A stretch of DNA of 64,000 nt, taken from the NCBI RefSeq assembly GCF_025264685.1, contig NZ_CP073721.1:6713501-6777500 (forward strand), read 5' to 3'. The position numbers and the translations under genes were made by a program. The DNA comes from Dactylosporangium roseum. GTDB taxonomy: Bacteria > Actinomycetota > Actinomycetes > Mycobacteriales > Micromonosporaceae. Under the pieces are notes generated by a model, which saw nothing but the letters and a program-made list of their open reading frames with translations, did no database searches and had not been told where the DNA came from. Position 1 is the first letter of the stretch, and each line of letters begins with the position of its first letter. Positions 55,803 through 64,000 of the stretch are shown one piece after another.

Positions 55803-57197
55803 TCGGAGGAGTCTGTCATTGCCGGGGTCGGGTCGGTGCCGGTGGGGGTGTTCGCGGCGGGGCATCTGGGTGAGTTGACCCGGGCTGTGCCGGTGGAGTT
55901 GGTGGATGCGGTGTTGGCCGAGACGGGGCGGGTGCAGCGGCGGGTGCGGCGGTTGCCGTCGCGGGTGGTGGTGTATTGGCTGTTGGGGTTGGGGTTGTTC
56001 GGCTCGTTGTCGTATCGGCGGGTGTGGGGAGCGTTGGTCGGTGGGTTGGGTGTGGTGGCCGGGTTGGGGGTGTGTCCGTCGTCGTCGGGGTTGGCGCAGG
56101 CGCGGCGGCGGGTGGGGGTGCCGCCGCTGCGGCGGTTGTTCCAGACTCTGGCCGGGCCGGTGGCGGGTCGCGACACGGTCGGGGCGTGGTGGCGGGGGCT
56201 GCGTACGGTGGCGATCGACGGGTCCACGGTGAATGTGCCGGATTCGCCGGCGAATCGGGCGGTGTACGGCAAGCGGATGGCCCGTGCCGGTGAGCCGGGG
56301 TATCCGCTGGTGCGGGTGGTGGCGTTGGTGGAGACCGGGACTCGGGCGGTGTTCGGTGCGGTGTTCGGTACCGGCGTGGGCGGTGAGAGTGGTGAGACCA
56401 GTTATGCCGTGGGGTTGCTGGGTCTGCTGCGGCCGGGAATGCTGCTGCTGGCCGACCGTGGCTATGACACCAACATGTTCATGACGAAGGTCACCGCCGC
56501 TGGGGCGGGGTTGTTGCTGCGGGTCAAGTCCAGTCGCAAGCTGCCGGTGCTGGACCGTCTTGGTGACGGTTCCTACGCCAGTGTGGTGGCTGGGGTGCGG
56601 GTTCGGGTGGTCGAGGCGGTCGTCACGCTGTCCTGTGCGGATGGTTCGACCCGTACCGGTGTCTGGCGGCTGGTCACTACCCTCACCGACGAGCGCCGCT
56701 ATCCGGCCGGGGCGCTGATCGAGCTCTACCACGAGCGGTGGGAGGTCGAGTCGACCTTCCTGGCGATCAAGCACACCCTGCTGGCTGGGCGGGTGCTGCG
56801 TTCGACCACTCCGGACGGCGTCGATCAGGAACTCTACGCACTGCTGACCGTCTATCAGGCGCTGCGGCAGACGATGACCTGGGCCACGGACACCACCGGG
56901 GCCGACCCGGACCGGGCCAGCTTCACCATCGCCGTGCAGACCGCCCGCGATCTGACCATCCGCGCTGTCGGGGTGATCACTATCGCGGTCGACCTGGTCG
57001 GTGCGATCGGTCGTGCTGTGCTGGCTGACCTGCTACCGGCCCGACGCGCCCGGATCAGCCCACGTGTGGTGAAACGGCCGATCTCCCGTTACGCCTACAA
57101 GAACCTGAAAACCCCGAAGATCATCCACCGGATCACCGACATCGCCATCGCTATCGGCACATCAACCAGCCCATTGACAACAGCCCCAGCGGCTTAA
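55785..57197 (+). CDS. IS4-family transposase (DDE, YREK signature)
   Basis: 470 residues from a GTG at 55785, or 465 from a TTG at 55800, which has the better ribosome site. Catalytic residues: first Asp in VAIDGSTVNVPDS, second in LLADRGYD, and Glu in YHERWEVESTFLAIK, which fits the IS4 Y-x2-R-x3-E-x6-K signature exactly. An N-terminal all-helical domain (about 20-130) precedes the catalytic core, interrupted by a beta-strand insertion as in IS4. The frame is intact, so the element may be active. GC-rich with many GTG/TTG codons (VVV, LL), unlike neighbours. Confidence 0.95.
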   Translation: MGGVPLSEESVIAGVGSVPVGVFAAGHLGELTRAVPVELVDAVLAETGRVQRRVRRLPSRVVVYWLLGLGLFGSLSYRRVWGALVGGLGVVAGLGVCPSSSGLAQARRRVGVPPLRRLFQTLAGPVAGRDTVGAWWRGLRTVAIDGSTVNVPDSPANRAVYGKRMARAGEPGYPLVRVVALVETGTRAVFGAVFGTGVGGESGETSYAVGLLGLLRPGMLLLADRGYDTNMFMTKVTAAGAGLLLRVKSSRKLPVLDRLGDGSYASVVAGVRVRVVEAVVTLSCADGSTRTGVWRLVTTLTDERRYPAGALIELYHERWEVESTFLAIKHTLLAGRVLRSTTPDGVDQELYALLTVYQALRQTMTWATDTTGADPDRASFTIAVQTARDLTIRAVGVITIAVDLVGAIGRAVLADLLPARRARISPRVVKRPISRYAYKNLKTPKIIHRITDIAIAIGTSTSPLTTAPAA

Positions 57198-57342
57198 CTT
57201 CCCGGTCTTGGATGATCACCCGACAGCCGGTTGCGGTACAGGTGTCGACCGTCCGGTCAGGGGAATCCTGCGCACCATGGCGTCTCGGGCGCATTTGCGG
57301 AAAGTCACCCCTCCGGGGGGTACCGCGGACAAGAATAAAAGG

Positions 57343-58164
57343 GTGCCAAAGATCGACAGTGGTCTGGCAGCAGCCCGACGGGCACTGATCCCGCTGCTCG
57401 TCTGCGCGCTCGCACTGGTGACCGGACCAGCAACGTCCTTCCGAGACGCGGCCGCACCGCTCCACGTCGCGCGTTCCGCGACGGCGCGCGGCTGGCTCCC
57501 GGTGATCCCCGCACCGCCGACGGGCGAGATCACCGAGGCCGCACAGGAGAGCAGCCGATGCGCCGACCCGAGCGGCACCTGGCTCGGCATGCGCTGGCGC
57601 AACGAATTGCGCTGGCGGGTCAACGAGCGCACCATCCCCGCCTACCTGGGCGACCGCACCGCCGTCGTCGACACGCTGCGCAGCGCGGCAACCACCGTCG
57701 ACACCGGGCGCAACGACTGCGGCCTGCCCGAGAACCTCGGGATCCAGGAGTCGTACGCCGGGAAGACCGACCACCGGGCCGGCGTGACCGCCGACGGCGG
57801 CTGCGGCGAGCGCGACGGCCACAACGCGGTCTCCTTCGGCCGGCTCAACCAGGGACTGCTCGCCGTCACCTGCATCTGGTGGTACGGCGGCAAGGAGAAC
57901 GGCCGCAGCGTCGAGGCCGACATCCTCATCGACGACACCGAGGGCCTGTTCTTCCTGTCGGTCCCGCCCGGCTGCGGCTCGCGGTGGGACCTGGAGGGCA
58001 CCATCACCCACGAGTTCGGGCACGCCTTCGGCCTCGGGCACGTGGCGTTCGCCGAGCACGGCTCGCTGACCATGACCGACGGCCTGCCGGACTGCTCGAC
58101 GGCCTACCGCGGCCTCGGCCTCGGCGACTACCTGACGCTCAAGCAGCAGTACGGGACCAACTGA
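57343..58164 (+). CDS. Secreted matrixin-like zinc metalloprotease
   Basis: 273 residues from a GTG at 57343, chosen because codons between an upstream ATG at 57277 and this point (TTG, AAA, AAT, AGG) are atypical; 57277 remains possible. A signal peptide (about 5-30: ARRALIPLLVCALALV) is followed by a protease domain with HEFGHAFGLGH at 223-233, the metzincin zinc motif with three His. Six Cys suggest disulfides. It is probably an extracellular peptidase. The IS ends 133 bases upstream and may have displaced its promoter. Confidence 0.82.
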   Translation: MPKIDSGLAAARRALIPLLVCALALVTGPATSFRDAAAPLHVARSATARGWLPVIPAPPTGEITEAAQESSRCADPSGTWLGMRWRNELRWRVNERTIPAYLGDRTAVVDTLRSAATTVDTGRNDCGLPENLGIQESYAGKTDHRAGVTADGGCGERDGHNAVSFGRLNQGLLAVTCIWWYGGKENGRSVEADILIDDTEGLFFLSVPPGCGSRWDLEGTITHEFGHAFGLGHVAFAEHGSLTMTDGLPDCSTAYRGLGLGDYLTLKQQYGTN

Positions 58165-58280
58165 GCCGCGCGGCCGCGGGCGTTTGCCCGCAACGATCCG
58201 GCACCCGGCGCGGAACGAGGCACGCAACCTGACCTGACGACCTTTGAGGGGACCACCCACCCCTCATGGGAGATCAGTTC

Positions 58281-59168
58281 ATGTTGCGCAACCTCAGGAA
58301 GTACGTCCTCGCTCCGGCACTCACCCTCGCCGCGACCGCGGCGACGCTCGTCGTGGCCACCGCCCCGGCCGACGCAGCCGTCGTCAGCGTCCAGGTCAAG
58401 GGATCGCTGCCGGCCCGCACCGGCGCCGCCAACTGGTGGCCGCAGACCCGAACGATCAAGAACAAGCAGAAGATGACCGTCACCTGCAAGTTCACCGGCC
58501 AGTACCTGCGCGGCAACGTCCGCCGCACGGCGCAGTGGGACCGCACCCTGCTCGGCGACTACATCTCGCACGCCTACGTCTCCGGCAACCCGGCGCTGCC
58601 CACGTGTGTCGTCGCGCCGCCCCCGCCGGCGCCGGCCCCCACCGCCCCGGCCCCCGCGCCCGCCGTGCCGGCGGGTCCGACCGGGACGATGACCAACGAA
58701 CAGTTCCTGGCCGCCTCGGTCGGACCGGCCCAGCAGAGCCAGCGCGACACCCGCGTGCCGGCCTCGGTGACCCTCGCCCAGGCGATCCTGGAGTCCGGCT
58801 GGGGCCGCAGCTCGCTGTCGGCGAACGACCGGAACTTCTTCGGGATGAAGTGCTTCAACAACAACGCCGGGCAGTACGCCGCGGGCTGCAAGTCCTACAG
58901 CACCCAGGAGTGCAACGCGACGGGCGCCTGCTGGACCACGGTGGCGACCTTCCGGTCGTACAACTCCTCGCTGGACTCGTTCCGGGACCACGGCATGCAG
59001 CTAAAGTCGTTGAGCCGCTACGCCGCGGCGTTCAACTACACGAACAACCCGAACCAGTTCGTCGCCGAGGTCCACAAGGGCGGCTACGCCACGGATCCCA
59101 ACTACACGACGAAGCTGGTCACCCTGATGACGAAGTACAACCTCTACCAGTACGACCTGGCGATCTGA
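58281..59168 (+). CDS. Secreted GH73-like glucosaminidase (peptidoglycan hydrolase)
   Basis: 295 residues from the ATG at 58281, eight bases after GGGAG; an ATG at 58266 is an alternative. A signal peptide (about 1-33, ending in ADA) is followed by a small domain with WWPQTRTIKNK, a Pro/Ala linker, and a glucosaminidase domain (about 135-290). The catalytic Glu is expected in LAQAILESGWGRS, with NNFFGMKC-type sequence (RNFFGMKCF) and YNSSLDSFRDHG following. It cleaves cell-wall glycan; related flagellar FlgJ proteins share this domain. Confidence 0.88.
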   Translation: MLRNLRKYVLAPALTLAATAATLVVATAPADAAVVSVQVKGSLPARTGAANWWPQTRTIKNKQKMTVTCKFTGQYLRGNVRRTAQWDRTLLGDYISHAYVSGNPALPTCVVAPPPPAPAPTAPAPAPAVPAGPTGTMTNEQFLAASVGPAQQSQRDTRVPASVTLAQAILESGWGRSSLSANDRNFFGMKCFNNNAGQYAAGCKSYSTQECNATGACWTTVATFRSYNSSLDSFRDHGMQLKSLSRYAAAFNYTNNPNQFVAEVHKGGYATDPNYTTKLVTLMTKYNLYQYDLAI

Positions 59169-59183
59169 CCCGCTGACCAGGCC

Positions 59184-59231
59184 CGCGACGGCGGTCATGC
59201 CCGGCTCGTCCCGGGCGTGGCCGCCGTCGCG
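59184..59231. terminator. Hairpin after the GH73-like gene
   Basis: CGCGACGGCGGTCATGCCCGG and CCGGGCGTGGCCGCCGTCGCG pair over about 19 of 21 positions with a short loop, 16 bases after the stop. The following 190 bases to the next start contain nothing I can identify. Confidence 0.75.
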
Positions 59232-59423
59232 CGTCCGGGCCGGAACGCGCGCCGGACCTCCGCCCCGGCTTCCAGGGCCGCGACGCACCTCGTGGCGATG
59301 CCTTGCGGCGGCCGGCCCCCGATCCGATCAGAAGTCGAGAAGCGCCCGGGTGTCGTCGGCCGTAGTCTTCCCTCGAACGGCCGGCCTCCCGCCGGACGTC
59401 GAGCGTCGAAAGGCAGCCCGGAA

Positions 59424-59873
59424 ATGCCAGCGAAGAGTTCCAAGACCGAGTCCGACGGCTTCAGCGCCGAGGAGCGCGCCGCGATGAAGGAGCGCGCCGC
59501 CGAGCTGCGCGCCGAGGGCAAGAAGGGGGCCAAGAAGGCCGACGGGCTGCAAGCGGCTCTCGACAGCATCGCGAAGATGGCGCCGGAGGATCGCGCGCTC
59601 GCCGAGCGCGTGCATGTGACGGTGACCGCCACCGCTCCCGAGCTGTCGCCGAAGACGTGGTACGGGATGCCCGCCTACGCGAACGCGGACGACAAGATCG
59701 TCGTCGCGTTCAAGAACTCGGGCAAGTTCAACTCCCGCTACTCGACCCTGGAGTTCCAGGACGCGGCCAATCTCGACGACGGAGACGTGTGGCCGGTGTC
59801 GTATGCGCTCCAGCACTGGAGCCCCGTCGTGGAACAGAAGCTCATCGAGCTGGTGAAGGCCGCGGTCTCCTGA
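59424..59873 (+). CDS. DUF1801/YdhG-like protein
   Basis: 149 residues from the ATG at 59424. A charged N-terminus with FSAEERAAMKERAAELRAEGKK is followed by the compact domain with MAPEDRALAERVHVTVT, KTWYGMPAYAN, and KIVVAFKNSGKFNSRYSTLEF. The pattern matches DUF1801-type proteins, sometimes named iron chaperone after frataxin-like folds. The function is unproven. It is a single gene, convergent with the membrane kinase. Confidence 0.78.
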   Translation: MPAKSSKTESDGFSAEERAAMKERAAELRAEGKKGAKKADGLQAALDSIAKMAPEDRALAERVHVTVTATAPELSPKTWYGMPAYANADDKIVVAFKNSGKFNSRYSTLEFQDAANLDDGDVWPVSYALQHWSPVVEQKLIELVKAAVS

Positions 59874-59897
59874 CGGTTGTCGGACCGGGCGCTCGGG

Positions 59898-61541
59898 TCA
59901 GCGGTGGTGCGGTAGCAGGCAGGTGACCACCGTGCCCTCGCCGAGGGCCGGCCCTGCCCAGATCCGGCCGCCGTGCCGTTCCACGATGGACTTCGTGATC
60001 GCCAGTCCCAGGCCCGTGCCCTGCGTCTGGTGCTCCCGTGAACGGGTCGAACGATAGAACTGGTCGAAGACCTGGTCGATCTCTCCCGGCGGGATCCCCA
60101 TCCCGGTGTCCGCCACCGTCAACCGCACCTGCTCGCCGTCCAGGTCCGCCGACAGCCGCGCGCTGCCGCCGGGCGGGGTGAACTTCAGCGCGTTGTCCAG
60201 CAGGTTGACGACGACCCGCTCCAACTGGTCCGGATCGCCGTGCACCGACAACGGCGTGTCCGGCAGCTCGACGTCCAACCTTACGCCCCGCCGGCCGCGC
60301 ACCGCCTCCAGCGCTTCCAGCGCACCCGCCACGACGGAGCGCAACTGTACGGGACGAGCGTTGATCCTCACCGTGCCCGCCTCGATCCGCGACAGCATCA
60401 GCAGGTCCTCGATCATCGCCAGCAGCCGCCGCGCGTTGCGCTCCACCGCGGCCAGGAGCCGCGCCTGCGCCGGCGCCACCGTGCCCGCGTCACCGTCGAC
60501 GAGGACCTCCACGTTGCCGAGGATGCTGGTCAGCGGGGTCCGCAGCTCGTGCGACACGGTCGCGACCAGGTCCGCGCGCACCTTGTCCAACTCGCGCAGC
60601 CGGTCGGCCGCGTCCCGTTCACGCGCGAGCGCCTGCCGCGTCGCCTCGGCAGCGCGCCGCTCCCGCGTGGCGTCCCGGGCCACGCTGAGATAGCCGATGA
60701 CCTCCCCGGCCTCGTCGCGGACGGCGCTCACCGCCAGCGTGACGGGCAGCCGGCCGCCGTCGTGCCGCACATATGTCCACTCGCGCGGCTCGGTGTCGCC
60801 GGAACGGGCCGGCGCGAGCAGGGTCTCGAGCCCGCCGAGGTCCAGCTCGTCGTGGAACCGCGCCAGGTCCGCCACGCCGACGACCTCCGCGGCGCGGTAC
60901 CCGAGGAGCCGCTCGGCGCCCGCGTTGAACACCGTCACGACCCCGTGCCGGTCGGCGCCGATGACGGCCCGGTCGGTGGCGGCGGCGAGGACGGCGTGCG
61001 AGAAGTCGCGTTCCCGGTCCGCCTGCCGTGTGACCGAGCGCAGGCGCCGGGTCCAGCTCCGCGCCGCGGCGGCGATCAGCGCACCGAGCACGATGACGAG
61101 CAGCGTGTGGCGCCACTCCGTCCGGAGCAGGCCCGCGTCACGCACCACGGGGACCAGGAAGACGAGCGCCATCATGGTCACGCCGATCGCGGTGGCGACT
61201 CGGCCGTGATGCAGCGCGAGCCAGAAGACCGGCAACAGCGCGAGCGGCTCGTAGCCGGCCGTACCTCCGTCGGCGGCGAGGTCGAGCAGCGCGACGACGC
61301 CGAAGAACCCCAGCGCCGGCAACGCCTCGAAGAACGTCGGCAGGCGGCGCCGGAGGGTCATGACGGCGGTCGCCAGCAGTACCACCAGCAGGCCGGTCGC
61401 CGAACCGAGGGCCACTGGGCCGGTCCGGGGCGGCAGCCAGGCGACCGCTACCGCGAGGACGGCGACCGACAGGAGTGGCAGGAGGCGCAGCCGGTGGCCG
61501 GGTGCGCTCGGCGTGCGCGGTTCGGCGTCGCCGTACAACAT
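59898..61541 (-). CDS. Membrane PAS histidine kinase
   Basis: 547 residues. Five to six hydrophobic helices (about 15-165) form a membrane input region, followed by a PAS domain (about 185-300: GADRHGVVTVFNAGAERLLGY), HisKA with phospho-His in LVATVSHELRTPLTSI, and HATPase_c with LLDNALKFTPPGG, DTGMGIP and GTGLGLAI. All catalytic motifs are intact. There is no adjacent response regulator. It is convergent with the DUF1801-like gene and separated from csrA by a chemoreceptor remnant. Confidence 0.93.
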   Translation of the reverse strand: MLYGDAEPRTPSAPGHRLRLLPLLSVAVLAVAVAWLPPRTGPVALGSATGLLVVLLATAVMTLRRRLPTFFEALPALGFFGVVALLDLAADGGTAGYEPLALLPVFWLALHHGRVATAIGVTMMALVFLVPVVRDAGLLRTEWRHTLLVIVLGALIAAAARSWTRRLRSVTRQADRERDFSHAVLAAATDRAVIGADRHGVVTVFNAGAERLLGYRAAEVVGVADLARFHDELDLGGLETLLAPARSGDTEPREWTYVRHDGGRLPVTLAVSAVRDEAGEVIGYLSVARDATRERRAAEATRQALARERDAADRLRELDKVRADLVATVSHELRTPLTSILGNVEVLVDGDAGTVAPAQARLLAAVERNARRLLAMIEDLLMLSRIEAGTVRINARPVQLRSVVAGALEALEAVRGRRGVRLDVELPDTPLSVHGDPDQLERVVVNLLDNALKFTPPGGSARLSADLDGEQVRLTVADTGMGIPPGEIDQVFDQFYRSTRSREHQTQGTGLGLAITKSIVERHGGRIWAGPALGEGTVVTCLLPHHR

Positions 61542-61564
61542 CGGTGTCCAATCCGAACCATGAG

Positions 61565-61867
61565 AACCGGAATCGGGCGACCGGGCCGTTCATCTCCTCA
61601 ACGATGCCGGCGAGCCGCCGGGCCCCGGTCAGCGAGGTGCCGGCCTCGGCGATGTCCGCGACCGTCGTGGCGATCTCGTTGGTGTGTCCGGCCGCTCTCG
61701 CGGTCCGCGGCGGTCCGCTCCTCGCCGGCGCCGGCGACGCTCACCTGGCAGTCGTCGATGCGGGCGATGGTCGCCTCGACGGCGCGGGCGGCCGCGGCGA
61801 TCGACCGTCTACTGCCGTGCCCTCCCCGAGCTTGTCGACCGGCCTGTTGGCATCGGTGCTGACGTCC
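61565..61867 (-). pseudogene. Decayed methyl-accepting chemotaxis protein (C-terminal remnant)
   Basis: Read leftwards, three short pieces in shifting frames resemble an actinobacterial chemoreceptor signalling domain in order: DVSTDANRPVDKLGEGTA, then AVEATIARIDDCQVSVAGAG followed by EERTAAD, then TNEIATTVADIAEAG and a terminal GPVARFRF. Intact receptors carry the highly conserved hairpin tip between the first two pieces; it is missing here. There is no start, and frames change twice. The remnant lies between the kinase and csrA. Confidence 0.7.
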
Positions 61868-61902
61868 TGAGAAGTCGGGTTTGCCGGGGCCGGGTTCGGT
61901 GG

Positions 61903-62139
61903 CTATTTGGCGTCGGAGCGCAGCATGCGGCTCAGCGCGCGGACGGCGACGTCACTCGGCGACGCGGCCTCGCGGTTGACCTTCTGCAGTTCCTGGTAGA
62001 CCTCTTCGCGATGGACCTGGATGCTCCGCGGTGCCTTGATGCCCAGCCGTACCACGTCGCCGCGCACGTCGAGCACGGTGACGACGACGTCGTCACCGAC
62101 CATCACGCTTTCACCGGGACGTCGGGTCAGGACGAGCAC
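61903..62139 (-). CDS. csrA: Carbon storage regulator CsrA
   Basis: 78 residues. MLVLTRRPGESVMVGDDVVV is the standard CsrA start, and GIKAPRSIQVHREEVYQEL is the conserved RNA-binding end. CsrA binds GGA motifs in mRNA leaders and often represses flagellin translation. It lies 82 bases downstream of fliW, which encodes its protein antagonist in Gram-positive flagellar systems. Confidence 0.96.
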   Translation of the reverse strand: MLVLTRRPGESVMVGDDVVVTVLDVRGDVVRLGIKAPRSIQVHREEVYQELQKVNREAASPSDVAVRALSRMLRSDAK

Positions 62140-62221
62140 GAGCCGCTCCTTCGCTGGGCGATAGGCGAACAGTACCCGATTTGTCAGATCACCCGTGCGG
62201 AAAGCCCGGGCGCCGCCCCGA

Positions 62222-62638
62222 TCAGGCGACCAGCAGCTTCTGCCGGACCGGCAGTCCGCTGCGGCTGAGCACCAACTGGACCGCCCGGCGGCTGCGCTGG
62301 TCGAGCACGATCGGCGCCATCAGGTTGACGGTCGCGTCCTGCGCGCCGTCGCCGGCCGTGACGACGAGCAGCACCAGCAGATCGGACTGATCGGTCACGC
62401 CGAGGGCGGCGAGCGTGTCGTCGTCGACCTCGGCCTCGTAGTCCGGGAAGAACTGCGCGGGCGGCACGACCAGGAACCGCAGCCCTGTCGAGTCGACCGA
62501 GGTCAGCGCGTAGAGCACGCCGACCTCGTCGAGCCGGACCAGGACGAACCGCCGGTCGTCGGGGAACCCGGGAATCGGCGAGACGAAGTCGATCACCGGC
62601 AAGGTGGCGGTCTCCGGTCCCACGGTGGCGACGCTCAT
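62222..62638 (-). CDS. fliW: Flagellar assembly factor FliW
   Basis: 138 residues, normal length. GFPDDRRFVLVRL, LTSVDSTGLRFLVVPP and VTAGDGAQDATVNLMAPIV match FliW. FliW binds CsrA and is displaced by flagellin, coupling flagellin translation to secretion. It sits between flgL and csrA, as in Bacillus-type arrangements. Confidence 0.95.
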   Translation of the reverse strand: MSVATVGPETATLPVIDFVSPIPGFPDDRRFVLVRLDEVGVLYALTSVDSTGLRFLVVPPAQFFPDYEAEVDDDTLAALGVTDQSDLLVLLVVTAGDGAQDATVNLMAPIVLDQRSRRAVQLVLSRSGLPVRQKLLVA

Positions 62639-62670
62639 AGGTTCCTCACGGTATGGTTCGAGCCGCCCAC

Positions 62671-63561
62671 CTAACGCAGGAAGTCCACCAGCGACGGCTG
62701 GATGACCCTCGCGGTCGCGGCCAGCGCGGCCTGGTAGGCGGTCTGCTGCAGGGACAGCTCGGTGATGGTCTTCGGCAGGTCGATGTCCTCGACGTCGGAC
62801 AACTGGGCTTTCAGGTCGAGCACCCGGTTCTCCGCGGTCTGCTGCATCTGCGAAACCTGATTATATCGGGATCCAACCCCCGAAAGCGCCGCTTGCAGGC
62901 GTTTCTGCGCCGTGTCGATGTCGGTGAGGTCGGCCTGCAACCCCGACGGGTTGTTCCGCAGGTTGTCCGAGATGCGGCCGAGGAGGGCGAAGACGGTGTT
63001 CGGGCCGGACCCGAAGACCTGGTCGCCACTGGTGTCCACGCGGACCGCGGCGTTGGCGCTGATCATGCGGTTGACCTGGCCGTCGTCGCCCTGGTAGGCG
63101 CCGTTGTTGTCGTAGGCGAGGTGGCCGGCCGTCGTGCCGCCGAAGACCGGCCGGTCGAGGTAGGTGGTGTTGGCCAGGTCGATCAGCGACTGGCGCAGGT
63201 TGTCGACCTCCAGCGCGATCGCCTCACGGGCCTCGGAGCTGCCGGCCGAGCCGCTGGACAGGCCGGTGAGCACCAGCTCACGGGCACGGTTGATCTGCGT
63301 CGAGGCGCTCGTCAGCGCGGTGTCGGCCATGCTCAGCCAGCCCAGTCCGTCGTCGGCGTTGCGGGAGTACTGGTTGAGCGCCGCCATGTCGCTGCGATGC
63401 TGCATGGCGATGACGGCACCGCCGGGCGAGTCCGACGCCTTCGTGACGAGCTTGCCGCTGGAAAGCTGGTCCTGCAGCCGCTGGTTGCGGGCGAGATTGA
63501 CCTGAAGATTGGACAGCGTGTTGGTGGCCATCGACCGTTCTGTGACACGGAAGCCGGGCAT
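62671..63561 (-). CDS. flgL: Flagellar hook-associated protein 3 (FlgL)
   Basis: 296 residues from an ATG with AGGAGGGGG upstream. The N-terminal helices (RVTERSMATNTLSNLQVNLA, QDQLSSGK) and the C-terminal ILDLKAQLSDVEDIDLPKTI-like stretch (VEDIDLPKTITELSLQQTAYQ) are the paired D0/D1 flagellin-type coils. FlgL forms the hook-filament junction with FlgK. It is 18 bases downstream of flgK. Confidence 0.94.
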   Translation of the reverse strand: MPGFRVTERSMATNTLSNLQVNLARNQRLQDQLSSGKLVTKASDSPGGAVIAMQHRSDMAALNQYSRNADDGLGWLSMADTALTSASTQINRARELVLTGLSSGSAGSSEAREAIALEVDNLRQSLIDLANTTYLDRPVFGGTTAGHLAYDNNGAYQGDDGQVNRMISANAAVRVDTSGDQVFGSGPNTVFALLGRISDNLRNNPSGLQADLTDIDTAQKRLQAALSGVGSRYNQVSQMQQTAENRVLDLKAQLSDVEDIDLPKTITELSLQQTAYQAALAATARVIQPSLVDFLR

Positions 63562-63579
63562 CCGTTCCCCCTCCTCGTG

Positions 63580-64000
63580 CTATCGCTTCATGTTGATCAG
63601 CGTGTCCAGCGTCGAGTCGACGGTGCTGATCACCTTCGCCGCCGCCTCGTAGGCGCGCTGGAATTGGATCATGTTGGTCATCTCCTCGTCGAGGCTCACG
63701 CCCGACTCCGCCTGCTCGGCGGCGGTCACGTCGTCGGAGATCACCTGCTGGGCCTCCGCGCGCCGGTTGATCGTCTGCGCCTGGATGCCGATGTCGACCA
63801 CGAAGTTGCGGTAGACGCTGTCCGCGCCGGCGGGGTTCTTCGCGATGTCGGCCATCAGGTTCGCGTTGTCGCCCTGGAACGGGTTGGTGGCAGTACTCGA
63901 CGCGGCGATCTTCGTCGGGTCGGTGATCGCGACCTTGATGTCCTTGGCGTTGGTACCGCTGAAGAAGTCCCCGCCGAGCTGCGGGCTCGGGGTCGTCGCC
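63580..64000 (-). CDS. flgK: Flagellar hook-associated protein 1 (FlgK), C-terminal fragment
   Basis: About 139 C-terminal codons; the gene continues beyond the right edge. The visible part has FFSGTNAKDIKVAITDPTKI and the terminal coil SLDEEMTNMIQFQRAYEAAA then KVISTVDSTLDTLINMKR, the hallmark end of FlgK. FlgK joins the hook to FlgL and the filament. Order flgK-flgL-fliW-csrA implies an operon reading leftwards. Confidence 0.93.
   Translation of the reverse strand, partial: ATTPSPQLGGDFFSGTNAKDIKVAITDPTKIAASSTATNPFQGDNANLMADIAKNPAGADSVYRNFVVDIGIQAQTINRRAEAQQVISDDVTAAEQAESGVSLDEEMTNMIQFQRAYEAAAKVISTVDSTLDTLINMKR

Larger units (their letters stand above)
55671..57210. mobile_element. Intact IS4-family insertion sequence with 10-bp target duplication
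   Basis: 1540 bp. The left end begins CAAGACCGGGAAGTTAAG and the right end is its perfect inverse over 18 bases, then 20 of 21. Both sides carry GATGATCACC (55661-55670 and 57211-57220), a target duplication in the 9-12 bp size range seen for IS4-type elements. One full-length transposase gene is inside. Identical target copies and intact ends indicate a recent insertion between the pilin and the secreted protease genes. Confidence 0.97.

Noticed and set aside
57208..57342. Coding extension of the metalloprotease into the IS end
   Set aside because: The open frame crosses the IS boundary by chance; codons in this stretch are atypical and the signal peptide follows the GTG at 57343.
61684..62268. 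194-residue plus-strand open frame over csrA
   Set aside because: Antisense to csrA and the chemoreceptor remnant; no domain.

Overview
The window is very GC-rich actinobacterial DNA with dense, often overlapping genes, many GTG starts and almost no AT-rich stretches. Gene content suggests a Micromonosporaceae-type actinomycete, possibly Actinoplanes-like. The evidence is the flgK-flgL-fliW-csrA flagellar block at the right edge, the trehalose-phosphatase/GH15 fusion, and the SURF1, LigB-type ligase and cobalamin genes. The genus is an inference. I saw no rRNA, tRNA, CRISPR array or replication origin.

Layout. 1-9.7 kb is mostly housekeeping on the minus strand: ybeY (edge), phoH, a beta-lactamase-fold hydrolase, a HIT protein, rsmE, dnaJ, hrcA with a CIRCE operator, and hemW. 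9.7-19.8 kb holds a crotonase, a PhyH-type dioxygenase, Nudix-lepA (translationally coupled) and an ettA-thioesterase-unknown operon. 19.9-24.1 kb is a trehalose locus: otsA, then one protein fusing trehalose-6-phosphatase to a GH15 trehalase-like domain. 24.2-33.8 kb carries cobalamin/siroheme genes (cysG-like, cobT, cobC-like, cobB), interrupted by a class A penicillin-binding protein and a GNAT gene. CobB has a very long low-complexity tail encoded partly by 21 tandem 27-bp units, and it lacks the usual glutaminase cysteine. 33.9-39.7 kb has SURF1, an ATP-dependent DNA ligase, and a diguanylate cyclase that overlaps tail-to-tail with a GGDEF-EAL protein. 40-44.2 kb encodes two secreted enzymes, a GH26-like hydrolase and an S8 protease with a P domain.

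45.2-55.3 kb is a signalling island. It contains a coupled operon of response regulator, HEAT-repeat protein and family 2 glycosyltransferase, facing a GAF-PAS histidine kinase; a PHP hydrolase; an OmpR-type regulator coupled to a PAS kinase; a divergent kinase-like protein whose ATP-binding domain has degenerated; and a NarL-type regulator. 55.4-57.2 kb holds a lone Flp-like pilin and an intact IS4-family element with 18-bp perfect inverted ends and a 10-bp target duplication. 57.3-61.5 kb encodes a secreted matrixin-like protease, a GH73-like hydrolase, a DUF1801-like protein and a membrane kinase. 61.5-64 kb contains a decayed chemoreceptor fragment and the flagellar block.

The least explained feature is a family of six long imperfect palindromes (about 80-90 bp) scattered between genes at about 2.2, 12.6, 15.6, 24.2, 42.2 and 45.1 kb. 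They share 26-bp arms and a related centre. None lies in a gene, and every copy sits at the 3' end of at least one gene.
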